A DNA stretch of 16,082 nt from Sandaracinomonas sp041180785 (lineage in GTDB: Bacteria; Bacteroidota; Bacteroidia; Cytophagales; Spirosomataceae): contig JBEGQV010000158.1 in the NCBI GenBank assembly GCA_041180785.1, forward strand, positions 1 to 16,082, written 5' to 3'. Made by a program: the position numbers and the translations under genes. The notes beneath the pieces were generated by a model. It saw only the letters and a list, made by a program, of their open reading frames with translations. It was not told where the DNA came from and searched no databases. This document shows, piece after piece, positions 1-8,137 of the stretch (within the stretch, counting starts at the first letter, position 1; the number at the start of each line of letters is the position of its first letter).

Positions 1-1524
1 GTCAAAGATTTTTTTGAAAAACTTAAACTCAATTCACACGACCAACAATTATCTAAACGAATATTAATTGAAATCAACAATCGTTTGGACTATATGGATA
101 AAGTTGGATTGGGGTATTTAACCCTTAATCGACTGAGTTCAACGTTATCGGGTGGAGAATTTCAACGAATCAAATTAGCAACCTCCTTAGGAAGCGCATT
201 GGTTGGTTCTATGTATATTTTAGATGAACCGAGCATCGGATTACACCCTAGAGATACACAGCGACTTGTTTCTGTACTGCAATTATTGAAAAAAATGGGC
301 AATACGGTGATTATCGTTGAACATGAAGAAGAGGTCATGCGAGCAGCAGATCAAATCATTGACATTGGTCCTGAAGCTGGCAGACATGGAGGTAATTTAA
401 TTTTCCAAGGAAGCCTTGAAGACGCTCTGAAGGAAAAGACGATTCAATCACATACCCTTAATTTCTTAACGGGTAGAGATGAGGTTGAAATTCCAAGCAT
501 CCGCAGAATACCTTTAGCACATATCGAGGTAAAAGGTGCCTCAGAAAATAATTTAAAGAATTTAGATGTTAAAATTCCATTAGGAGTCTTAACGGTTGTC
601 ACTGGCGTGAGTGGCTCCGGCAAATCTACTTTGATTCGCAAAATTTTATATCCTGCCATGCTCCGCCATTTACAACTTGGTACTGAAGAAACAGGAAGAT
701 TCAAAGAATTAGGAGGGAGCTTAAATAAAATTCAACATGTAGAAATGGTGGACCAACAACCGATTGGAAAGTCGAGTCGATCAAACCCCATTACCTATAT
801 TAAAGCATACGATGCCATCAGAGCCTTGTTTGCAGATCAGGCTATCTCAAAAAATAGAGGCTATAAACCTGCACACTTCTCGTTTAATGTAGAAGGTGGA
901 AGATGCGAAACCTGTCAGGGAGAAGGAGAAATAACCATCGAAATGCAATTCATGGCAGATATTCGCCTTACCTGTGAATCTTGTCAAGGGCACCGTTTCA
1001 AACAAGAAATCTTAGACATCAAATTCCACGAGAAGCACATTGCCGACATTTTAGACATGACGGTAGAAGAAGGACTAGAATTTTTCAGAGCCCATCAACC
1101 TCGTATTGCTGAAAAAATTGATCCGCTCATGCAAGTGGGATTAGGTTACATTAAATTAGGTCAATCGTCTAATTCCCTTTCCGGTGGGGAAGCCCAGCGT
1201 GTAAAATTGGCCAGTTTCTTAGGAAAAGGAAATGCCAATAAAGGTAAAACGCTCTTTATTTTTGATGAACCTACAACAGGTTTACATTTTCACGACATTA
1301 AAAAATTATTGAAAGCACTGAATGATTTAGTTGAACAAGGAGATACGGTGGTAATCATTGAACACAACATGGAAGTGATCAAATGTGCTGACCACATCAT
1401 TGATTTAGGTCCGGAAGGGGGAGAAAATGGTGGAAATTTATGTTTCGAGGGGAGTCCGGAAGAAATGATCAAGTTGAAAAATAATCCAACAGCCACCTAC
1501 TTACAAGAAAAAATCAAGCGATAA
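1..1524 (+). CDS. uvrA: UvrABC excision nuclease subunit A, C-terminal half (5' end cut by window)
   Basis: This is the DNA-damage recognition ATPase of nucleotide excision repair, a cytoplasmic dimer that loads UvrB on lesions. The frame is open from base 1, so the gene starts before the window; about 508 residues are visible against roughly 940 for full-length UvrA. Visible in order are the ABC signature of the first ATPase (LSGGEFQRIKLA, 145-180) with its Walker B (YILDEPSIGLH, ~212-244), and the Walker A of the second ATPase (TGVSGSGKST, ~601-630). Next comes a zinc-finger pair, CETC (904-915) and CESC (~973-984), then the second signature (LSGGEAQRVKLA, ~1177-1212) and Walker B (FIFDEPTTGLH). 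This order is diagnostic for UvrA. The stop codon TAA is at 1522-1524, 15 bp before nuoN. The missing N-terminal part prevents deciding between UvrA1 and a second paralogue. Confidence 0.95.
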   Translation, partial: VKDFFEKLKLNSHDQQLSKRILIEINNRLDYMDKVGLGYLTLNRLSSTLSGGEFQRIKLATSLGSALVGSMYILDEPSIGLHPRDTQRLVSVLQLLKKMGNTVIIVEHEEEVMRAADQIIDIGPEAGRHGGNLIFQGSLEDALKEKTIQSHTLNFLTGRDEVEIPSIRRIPLAHIEVKGASENNLKNLDVKIPLGVLTVVTGVSGSGKSTLIRKILYPAMLRHLQLGTEETGRFKELGGSLNKIQHVEMVDQQPIGKSSRSNPITYIKAYDAIRALFADQAISKNRGYKPAHFSFNVEGGRCETCQGEGEITIEMQFMADIRLTCESCQGHRFKQEILDIKFHEKHIADILDMTVEEGLEFFRAHQPRIAEKIDPLMQVGLGYIKLGQSSNSLSGGEAQRVKLASFLGKGNANKGKTLFIFDEPTTGLHFHDIKKLLKALNDLVEQGDTVVIIEHNMEVIKCADHIIDLGPEGGENGGNLCFEGSPEEMIKLKNNPTATYLQEKIKR

Positions 1525-1528
1525 TTTA

Positions 1529-1536
1529 TACATTTG
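1529..1536 (+). promoter_or_regulatory. TAnnTTTG-type -7 element before nuoN
   Basis: TACATTTG matches the Bacteroidota -7 consensus TAnnTTTG and ends only 3 bp before the ATG at 1540. No convincing -33 TTG is seen 19-23 bp upstream. If it is used, transcription would start on or within a base or two of the start codon, giving a leaderless or near-leaderless mRNA. It could also be a chance match, because the DNA is AT-rich. Confidence 0.35.
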
Positions 1537-1539
1537 TTT

Positions 1540-3006
1540 ATGCTTAATCAGTCGACCGAAAACCCTTTAGATTTAATTTTAGTGCAAATCACGCAAGGAT
1601 TTTCCTTCATATTGCCTGAGATTATCCTATTGTGCTGGATTCTGGTGAGCATTTTTGCAGAGTTATTTTTACATGCTCGAACCTCAAAATTTGCTTCTTC
1701 CTGGAGATATTTTATTACACAAATCGGATTAGTGTTAGCGCTAGTTTTGGCCTTTCAACGCATGTATGTGGGATTAGAAGGTTTTGTTTGTTTTAATCTA
1801 TTTGCGGTTAATCCAACAAGTAATATTTTAAATACGGTTATCATTTTCATGGGATTATTGTTGATGCTCATCAATCAAACACAGCATAAACTCATTAAAC
1901 ATGAAGAAAAAATTGGATTTTTGAGTGTTTTGGCGGGTGCCTTATTAACCAGTATTTCTTATCATTGGTTGAGTATCTATGTGAGTTTAGAACTCATGTC
2001 TTTGGGAACTTATATTTTAGTTGGAATTCGAAAAGACCATGAAGGAGCAAGAGCCAGTTTACCTTACGTCTTATTCGGCATTGCTACCTCAGCCATTTTC
2101 TTGTATGGCATTTCTTTGGTCTATGGAATGAGTGGCACCTTAAGTTTACAAGGAGAAAACATCGTAAGGGCTTTAAATTCTAACAACCCTTGGTTGGTGG
2201 GCACTTCTTTAGCCTTAATCAGTTCTGGTATTTTATTTAAAATGGCCTGGGCACCTTTTCATCCTTGGAATCCAGATGCAATGGAAACCTTACCAGCTTC
2301 TTGGATGTCATGGATAAGCATTGCACCCAAAATTGCAGTTGCCGGACTTGGCATGCGCATTGTGCACTTATTTCCAACATTATCCATTGATGTCATCGCT
2401 ATTTTAGCCATACTTACTTTATTAGTTGGCAATTTAGGCGGCTTATTACAAACAAATACCAAACGATTGTTAGCTTATTCAAGTATTGCCCATGGTGGAT
2501 TTATGGCCATGATTTGGCTGTTTCCCTACCAAGACGGAAGTCAGGCCTTGGTATTTTATTCCGTGTTATATAGCCTTAGTGTCTTACTGGTATTTTATTT
2601 AACAGATAATGGCAAACAAGAAATCGTCAAAAACGATTTAGGACAATTTGCTGGTTTGGGTAAAACACAACCCCTATATGGACTAAGTTTATTGTTGGGA
2701 TTCATTGCCTTAACTGGACTTCCTCCATTTGGAACCTTCTGGGCTAAATTAAATTATTTTGGATTGTTGTGGAACAGTTATCAAATTTCTCAAAGCAAAG
2801 CCATCTTGGCTTTGTTTAGTGTGGCCATCCTCACTACCGCCACTTCCTTGTTTTTCTATTTAAAAATTCCTTACCAACTGTATTTTAAAAACAAGTCAGA
2901 AGCTGGAGTTGAAGCCATCACAGTTCATAAAAACTATTGGATTGTAGCAATTATCGGACTTGTACTTTTCTTTGCATTCTTTTTTCCAAATTACTTCCGA
3001 GCTTAA
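1540..3006 (+). CDS. nuoN: NADH-quinone oxidoreductase subunit N (complex I, antiporter-like)
   Basis: This is a membrane-arm subunit of respiratory complex I, one of the Mrp-antiporter-like proton channels in the inner membrane. It is 488 residues, normal for NuoN, and hydrophobic throughout, with about 14 membrane segments expected. Typical landmarks are visible. A transmembrane glutamate sits in LSIYVSLELMSLGTYIL, matching the essential Glu of transmembrane helix 5. A lysine sits in FKMAWAPFHPWNPDA, and another in SIAPK. The KRLLAYSSIAHGG segment is also present. I chose the ATG at 1540; a TTG at 1534 in the same frame would add two residues but lies inside the promoter-like TACATTTG. No other nuo gene is present on either side: uvrA lies 15 bp upstream and a purine-synthesis-type gene downstream. 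Subunit N normally ends a nuo operon, so this copy is displaced or an extra paralogue. Mrp antiporter or hydrogenase subunits are related alternatives, but the length and loop motifs fit NuoN best. Confidence 0.9.
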   Translation: MLNQSTENPLDLILVQITQGFSFILPEIILLCWILVSIFAELFLHARTSKFASSWRYFITQIGLVLALVLAFQRMYVGLEGFVCFNLFAVNPTSNILNTVIIFMGLLLMLINQTQHKLIKHEEKIGFLSVLAGALLTSISYHWLSIYVSLELMSLGTYILVGIRKDHEGARASLPYVLFGIATSAIFLYGISLVYGMSGTLSLQGENIVRALNSNNPWLVGTSLALISSGILFKMAWAPFHPWNPDAMETLPASWMSWISIAPKIAVAGLGMRIVHLFPTLSIDVIAILAILTLLVGNLGGLLQTNTKRLLAYSSIAHGGFMAMIWLFPYQDGSQALVFYSVLYSLSVLLVFYLTDNGKQEIVKNDLGQFAGLGKTQPLYGLSLLLGFIALTGLPPFGTFWAKLNYFGLLWNSYQISQSKAILALFSVAILTTATSLFFYLKIPYQLYFKNKSEAGVEAITVHKNYWIVAIIGLVLFFAFFFPNYFRA

Positions 3007-3039
3007 GTAAATTTCTTTAATTTTGTTTTAGGAATTTAC
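3007..3039. promoter_or_regulatory. Inverted repeat enclosing a TAnnTTTG-like -7 element upstream of the PurF-like gene
   Basis: The 49-bp gap between nuoN and the next gene holds an inverted repeat, GTAAATTTC (3007-3015) and GGAATTTAC (3031-3039). It has one mismatch at DNA level, which becomes G-U in RNA. The 15-base loop contains TAATTTTG (3018-3025), a match to the TAnnTTTG -7 consensus 30 bp before the ATG at 3056. It could be the gene's promoter inside an operator-like palindrome. It is a poor terminator because the stem is AT-rich and no T-run follows. No clear -33 box is visible. Confidence 0.35.
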
Positions 3040-3055
3040 GTTTATCCCCCAAATT

Positions 3056-4972
3056 ATGTCAGATTCGATTAAGCACGAATGTGGTATTGCACTCATCCGA
3101 TTGCGAAAACCTTATCAGTATTACCTTGATAAATACAAAACCCCCACATACGGACTTGGGAAATTGTATTTGATGATGGAAAAACAGGTCAACCGAGGAC
3201 AAGATGGCGCAGGGGTAGCCAATATCAAAATAAACGTAAATCCAGGAAGTAGATACATCTCAAGATACCGCTCAGTCGAGCCACAAGCAGTAGCCGATAT
3301 TTTCGGAAAAATCAATAAAAAATTCAGGAAAGCCTTAAAAAACGCTAAAGAAATCAAACGCGAAACAGGAATTGATCCTTCGCAAGATGCTAATTGGTGG
3401 CAAGAAAACGTGGCCTTTACTGGAGAAGTTTTATTGGGACATCTACGATATGGAACGCATGGGCAAAACGAAATTGAAAACTGCCATCCAATGCTCCGCC
3501 AAAACAACTGGAGAAGTAGAAATTTAGTAATGGCTGGTAATTTCAACATGACCAATGTGGATGAACTATTTGACAAATTGGTGTCTTTAGGCCAACATCC
3601 AAAAGAGAAAGTGGATACAGTGACAGTCATGGAAAAAATTGGTCACTTTTTAGATGAAGAAAATCAACGACATTTTGTACAAAACAAAGATTTATACAAC
3701 AATGTTGAAATGTCAGAAGTACTTGCTGAAAAGATTGATTTGGTGAAAGTGCTAGAGCGATCGTGCAAGGATTTTGATGGTGGATATGCCATGGTGGGAA
3801 TGACCGGTTATGGGGCTGCCTTCGTGGCAAGAGACCCAGCAGGTATTCGACCTGCCTATTTTTATCAAGACGAAGAAGTAGTAGTGGTGGCTTCCGAAAA
3901 ACAGGCCATCAAAACAAGTTTCAATTGTGATTACGACCAGATCAAAGAAATCACACCCGGACATGCCTTGTTCATTGATCGACAAGCCAATGTAAAAGAA
4001 GAACCATTTATCGACCGATTAGAACAAAAATCTTGTTCCTTTGAGCGTATTTATTTCTCAAGAGGTTCCGATCCGGATATTTACCATGAACGTAAGGAAC
4101 TAGGTCGATTAGTAATTCCACAAATTCTAGCAGAAGTAAATAATGACTTAAAAAATACGGTCTTTTCCTATATTCCAAACACAGCAGAAACTGCCTTTTT
4201 AGGCATGATTGATGGCTTAGAAGATCATTTGGCAAAGCAACGCAAAAAGGCCATCATGGAAGGTGTCTTGTTTGAAGAAGATTTAGACGAAATGCTTACA
4301 TTCCGTCCAAGGGTTGAAAAACTCATCGCCAAAGACGTAAAAGTAAGAACCTTTATCACCAGTGATGCACAACGAGACGACATGGTTGCGCATGTATACG
4401 ACACTACATATGAGGTCATCAACAAACAGGTGGATTCGGTTGTTTTGATTGACGATTCCATTGTTCGCGGAACTACTTTGGAGAAGAGTATTTTAAGTTT
4501 ATTGGATAAATTATCTCCGAAAAAGATTGTCATTGTTTCTTCTGCACCTCAAATTCGATACCCGGATTGTTACGGAATTGACATGTCGAAAATGAAGGAA
4601 TTTGTCGCTTTCCGTGCGGCATTAGCCTTGTTAAAAGAGCGCGACTTGGAGCATATTTTAGACGAGGTAAATTTACGTTGTTTAAATGCCATTGAAAACG
4701 GCACGGCTGATGCAGAAAATTATGTCAAGGCTATTTATGCACCGTTTACAGACGAAGAAATTTCAGAAAAAATAGCAGAAATTGTTCGACCTAAGAATTT
4801 GAAAGCAGAGCTTTCAATTGTCTATCAAACAGTGGATAATTTGCACAAAGCTTGTCCTAATCACCTAGGAGACTGGTATTTTACGGGCGATTTCCCAACA
4901 CCTGGCGGAAACAAAGTAGTAAACAAATCCTTTGTCAATTTCATGAAAGGAATTGAAGTACGAGCCTACTAA
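3056..4972 (+). CDS. purF: Long PurF-like amidophosphoribosyltransferase (class II glutamine amidotransferase + phosphoribosyltransferase)
   Basis: By family, the protein uses glutamine-derived ammonia and PRPP to make phosphoribosylamine, the first step of purine synthesis in the cytoplasm. The N-terminal class II amidotransferase domain has a candidate nucleophile Cys9 in HECGIAL; the first eight residues would have to be removed to free it, as in propeptide-bearing PurF. It also has LRYGTHG (~129-136). The C-terminal phosphoribosyltransferase domain carries the PRPP loop VVLIDDSIVRGTT (~461-474). Two features are odd. At 638 residues it is well above the usual ~470-510, with long insertions in the first 130 residues and between the domains. 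The loop normally reading HNGNLTN is AGNFNMTN (~161-168), so the oxyanion-hole Gly aligns with Phe. It may be a second Bacteroidota-type paralogue rather than the sole PurF, so the symbol is a family label. Its stop overlaps the convergent gene by 4 bases. Confidence 0.8.
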   Translation: MSDSIKHECGIALIRLRKPYQYYLDKYKTPTYGLGKLYLMMEKQVNRGQDGAGVANIKINVNPGSRYISRYRSVEPQAVADIFGKINKKFRKALKNAKEIKRETGIDPSQDANWWQENVAFTGEVLLGHLRYGTHGQNEIENCHPMLRQNNWRSRNLVMAGNFNMTNVDELFDKLVSLGQHPKEKVDTVTVMEKIGHFLDEENQRHFVQNKDLYNNVEMSEVLAEKIDLVKVLERSCKDFDGGYAMVGMTGYGAAFVARDPAGIRPAYFYQDEEVVVVASEKQAIKTSFNCDYDQIKEITPGHALFIDRQANVKEEPFIDRLEQKSCSFERIYFSRGSDPDIYHERKELGRLVIPQILAEVNNDLKNTVFSYIPNTAETAFLGMIDGLEDHLAKQRKKAIMEGVLFEEDLDEMLTFRPRVEKLIAKDVKVRTFITSDAQRDDMVAHVYDTTYEVINKQVDSVVLIDDSIVRGTTLEKSILSLLDKLSPKKIVIVSSAPQIRYPDCYGIDMSKMKEFVAFRAALALLKERDLEHILDEVNLRCLNAIENGTADAENYVKAIYAPFTDEEISEKIAEIVRPKNLKAELSIVYQTVDNLHKACPNHLGDWYFTGDFPTPGGNKVVNKSFVNFMKGIEVRAY

Positions 4973-7900
4973 TATACAACAAGTACAGAACCTGATTTGG
5001 TTTGTCGGCCAAGTGATGGAAAGTCTATCGACTCATATTCCACTACCCAAGCGTAGGTATCCTGAGGTACCAATGCGCCTTGATAGGTGCCATCCCAACC
5101 CATGCTTGCGATGTCAAAGCTTGCATCTTTATTGAAGGTCGTCGCATCAAAATCTTTTTGAAAAAGTAAAATTCCCCATCGGTTAAAGACTTTATACGAA
5201 TGAACAATGGTGCGTGAGTGGGTATAAGTTCTGGTAGGAGAACTGTTGGGAATAACTGTATTATTTTGTAAAAAATCTTTTACTGGCCAATTCCACAAGG
5301 GATAAAATTTTGTCATCGAACCATCAGAACTAACTTTATGTGGATTGAACACGGTTGGGGCAATTATCATGGGTCTGCATAAGTCAGGAATATGATATTT
5401 TTCCTCCACCTGACATCCCAATTTATCTTTTGCTACTAATTGATAACCCCCGTCTTTTCCAACCACTACATTATTCAAATTGGTAATTGTTGAAAGTATT
5501 TTCCCGGCAGGAACCATTTTCCCTCCATCTACATAAGACAAAGTGGACCATTGGTAAGAAATTGCATTGGCCAAAGGTAGCACCTGAAGCTTTAACGAAG
5601 GATTTGGATCATCCATACAGATCAACCAATCTGCCTGTTGCAATAATTCTTTTTGAGGGTAGAAAGTCACTTTAGCTGATTGAGTTACCGAACAACCTGT
5701 TGTATCTGATATTTTTAAGGTAAAATCTCCACCTGGATTTTTCACTAAAATACTATCGATGGTCGAACCTGTATTCCATTCGAAGGTCAACGATTTTTGG
5801 ACAGGCAATTTTGTTGGTTTAAGATAATGTTCAATTTTACATCCAACGGTACTTACCGTTGGAACAATTTTTTCCACATTTTCTAATGAAAAAGGCTTAA
5901 TCACTTGGATTAAAAACTCCTGACCATCAAGTAAATAATTTGTTACACATTTATTACTAATTTCGGCCGTAATGGTATAGTATTCATTTGGCCCCTCCGG
6001 AAAGTCAACTACAAATTCTTGAGCATCAGGTTCCTGAAATGCTAAGGCACTTGGATTCAATGGCACCATGGTACCTGAAATACTGGGTAATTTACTTAAT
6101 CTCGACTTGTAAGCTTTCCAACGAATGTGTTCATTTTTAATCGGATCGCATAAGTTCTTATCCAAGGTAAATTTAAACTTAGTTCCTTCACAAACCATCT
6201 TGATAGCAGGTAAACTACTGGAGGTTGGAGGTGAAGGAATGGATGGAGGTAGGCCTAATTGAGAGGTTATAGGGGATGTTGTAGGAACTGATGAAAAATC
6301 CACCATTTTTGAACGATATTCGACAGATATTTTAGTTGGATCTGTTGTTAATTTACTATTTGGATTGACAATTCCACTTAAATAAGTGGAATCTTGAATA
6401 GAAACAAAAATGACAGATTGGTACACTGGATCTAATTGTAAAGCACCAATTTTCCCTATTGTTTCATAAATCTTAGTTTGGTATTTTAAAATTGAATCCT
6501 TGTTAAAAAACGAAATATCGTATTGAACAATTTTCGACTTGTTGGCTGCTGTTCCATCTCCTGTAAAGGAAACATATAATTTTTTCTCATCTGGCGAAAA
6601 TTCTACTCCATAAATCGTCGGTGGCGCATTACCAATGTCTACCGTCACCAATAATGAGTCTTTTCCTGTAGAAGCATTGTAAGAAAATAAATCAATTTTG
6701 TTCGTTCCATTAGCTGTGTTAGGAGGAATACTAACTGCCATTTTTGTACCAGATACAGAAATACGCGTATTACCTGATGCGGCAGCAGAAACACTCGTTC
6801 CACCTGTACTTTGACTTGCAGCAGAAATACCTGCACTTGTCACCTTATAAGTACGTATCACATTAGAATTTGCATCTTGTGCAACTAACCAATAATAATC
6901 TGTACCACCAGGAGTAGCATAAATACGTTGGGTAGTAGGAACAGCACCCACTAATTGATTTCGAATAGTCACTCCCCCCCGAATCGTATCTTTTTGACTT
7001 ATTGCGGGAGATTTAATTTTGACAATCGACATATCTACCAAGCTATAATACAATTGGTTTTCTCCATTGGCATTTTTACTCAAGGTAAAAATAAAATAAT
7101 CAGACTGACAACCTTTACAACTGGGTTTAGGAACGATCGTAACACCTTGTGAATTGGTCTTATCTCCATTTAGGGTAGGTCCATAATTAATATTTTCACC
7201 AAATCGAGAATACACATCCACCCCATCAGAATAAAAAATTAAGCTCTTACTGCCATCCGACATTTTGGCAACGCCCTGCGGTACATTTAAATTTCCCGGC
7301 TCTGCTGTTGCAGATGTGGGAGACCCATTGAATTTCACTTGAGCACCATTTCCAAAATTCCAAACTTCCGAATATTTATTCAAATTTCTGTTCGGATCAC
7401 TTTCCCCACAAATATTCACTTGAATCTTGGCTTCCACATAACAACCAGAACCATCATTGGTAAATATTTTTGCTGAATAACAGCCTGTTTTATTGACCGT
7501 AATTTGATCTGTCGTTTGTCCATCTGGAAACCAACGAACCAAATTCACATTCGATTGCTTGGGAATTGTTTTAAATGGATCAAGTACCACATTTTGACCT
7601 AGACAAATGGTGGTATCTGGTTTTGGTTCTTTGATGGCATAATTGGCTAATTGGCCAATGATTACTTGGGTGCTTACCGAATCCTTTTGTCCAGCTACGG
7701 CTGTTGTATCTTGAAAGACAAGTTTTACTTGTTTTTTACCGGAAGTGCAATATTGATATCGGCCAGTCCGACCATTTGATTTTGCATTACCTTCACCATA
7801 AAACCAAGTATAGCGGAATTTTGGCGCGAGATATTCAGAATATTCAAAGATGGTAGATTGATCCGGACCTTTCGCGGAGTCGCAATTGGCACATTGGGTG

Positions 7901-8040
7901 ATGCAATTATTTCGGAAAACTATTTTTCCCGAGGCCAAGGATTTATGCAGTGATAGATTTTTTTTGACAGTTCGATTTTGTCCCCAAGTTGCTCCAACAA
8001 CTCCAAAGAAAAGCATCAAACATATGCCAATTATTTTCAT
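4969..8040 (-). CDS. Secreted T9SS type-B sorting-domain protein with beta-propeller and Ig/PKD-like repeats
   Basis: A 1023-residue predicted cell-surface or secreted protein, likely exported by Sec and then the type IX secretion system. Residues 1-20 form a signal peptide with a hydrophobic core, ending around TWG before Gln21. A Cys cluster (C46, C50, C53) and Ig/PKD-like sequence follow, including a GCYSAKIFTNDGSGC stretch at about 165-200. From about 215 to 600 the sequence resembles the propeller-like region common in gliding-associated proteins (SLIFYSDGVDVYSR, VTIVPKPS, DYFIFTLS, LYYSLVDMS). More Ig-like repeats ending in DTTGC and KDKLGC follow. The last ~135 residues are a CHU_C-type domain (APTVFNPH, YKVFNRWGILLF, GWDGTYQG, VPQDTYAW), the type-B sorting signal. 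The gene is divergent from a PorP/SprF gene, the usual partner of type-B cargo. The ligand is unknown; adhesin is inference. A run of seven G lies on the coding strand (6974-6980). It meets the PurF-like gene tail to tail without a visible terminator. Confidence 0.85.
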   Translation of the reverse strand: MKIIGICLMLFFGVVGATWGQNRTVKKNLSLHKSLASGKIVFRNNCITQCANCDSAKGPDQSTIFEYSEYLAPKFRYTWFYGEGNAKSNGRTGRYQYCTSGKKQVKLVFQDTTAVAGQKDSVSTQVIIGQLANYAIKEPKPDTTICLGQNVVLDPFKTIPKQSNVNLVRWFPDGQTTDQITVNKTGCYSAKIFTNDGSGCYVEAKIQVNICGESDPNRNLNKYSEVWNFGNGAQVKFNGSPTSATAEPGNLNVPQGVAKMSDGSKSLIFYSDGVDVYSRFGENINYGPTLNGDKTNSQGVTIVPKPSCKGCQSDYFIFTLSKNANGENQLYYSLVDMSIVKIKSPAISQKDTIRGGVTIRNQLVGAVPTTQRIYATPGGTDYYWLVAQDANSNVIRTYKVTSAGISAASQSTGGTSVSAAASGNTRISVSGTKMAVSIPPNTANGTNKIDLFSYNASTGKDSLLVTVDIGNAPPTIYGVEFSPDEKKLYVSFTGDGTAANKSKIVQYDISFFNKDSILKYQTKIYETIGKIGALQLDPVYQSVIFVSIQDSTYLSGIVNPNSKLTTDPTKISVEYRSKMVDFSSVPTTSPITSQLGLPPSIPSPPTSSSLPAIKMVCEGTKFKFTLDKNLCDPIKNEHIRWKAYKSRLSKLPSISGTMVPLNPSALAFQEPDAQEFVVDFPEGPNEYYTITAEISNKCVTNYLLDGQEFLIQVIKPFSLENVEKIVPTVSTVGCKIEHYLKPTKLPVQKSLTFEWNTGSTIDSILVKNPGGDFTLKISDTTGCSVTQSAKVTFYPQKELLQQADWLICMDDPNPSLKLQVLPLANAISYQWSTLSYVDGGKMVPAGKILSTITNLNNVVVGKDGGYQLVAKDKLGCQVEEKYHIPDLCRPMIIAPTVFNPHKVSSDGSMTKFYPLWNWPVKDFLQNNTVIPNSSPTRTYTHSRTIVHSYKVFNRWGILLFQKDFDATTFNKDASFDIASMGWDGTYQGALVPQDTYAWVVEYESIDFPSLGRQTKSGSVLVVY

Positions 8041-8137
8041 TTTTCTATCTTAAGCAATGCCTCATAAACAACACAAATTAACATAAATTATTGATTTTTA
8101 GAAAATATGACGTAAATTGCTTGGCTTTGGCAAAAAA
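8041..8137. promoter_or_regulatory. Divergent promoter region between the type-B cargo gene and porP/sprF
   Basis: These 97 bp separate the two start codons. For the + strand gene, TTG at 8091-8093, a 19-bp spacer and TAAATTGC (8113-8120; consensus TAnnTTTG) give a plausible Bacteroidota promoter with a leader of about 10 bases. For the minus strand gene the best match is TTAATTTG (reverse of 8074-8081), one mismatch from consensus, with no clear -33 TTG. A shared regulator could act here, but I see no obvious operator palindrome. Confidence 0.45.

Noticed and set aside
1534..1539. TTG start two codons upstream for nuoN
   Set aside because: The TTG is part of the TACATTTG promoter-like motif; ATG 1540 is the simpler start.
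3121..3630. A 169-codon minus-strand reading frame
   Set aside because: It is fully antisense to the clearly coding PurF-like gene, with no recognisable motif; a shadow frame.
4953..5135. A 60-codon + strand reading frame across the convergent junction
   Set aside because: It overlaps the ends of two well-supported genes and its translation has no protein-like features.
8117..8137. TTG start seven codons upstream for porP/sprF
   Set aside because: It overlaps the putative -7 element and would put extra polar residues before a clean MKK signal peptide.
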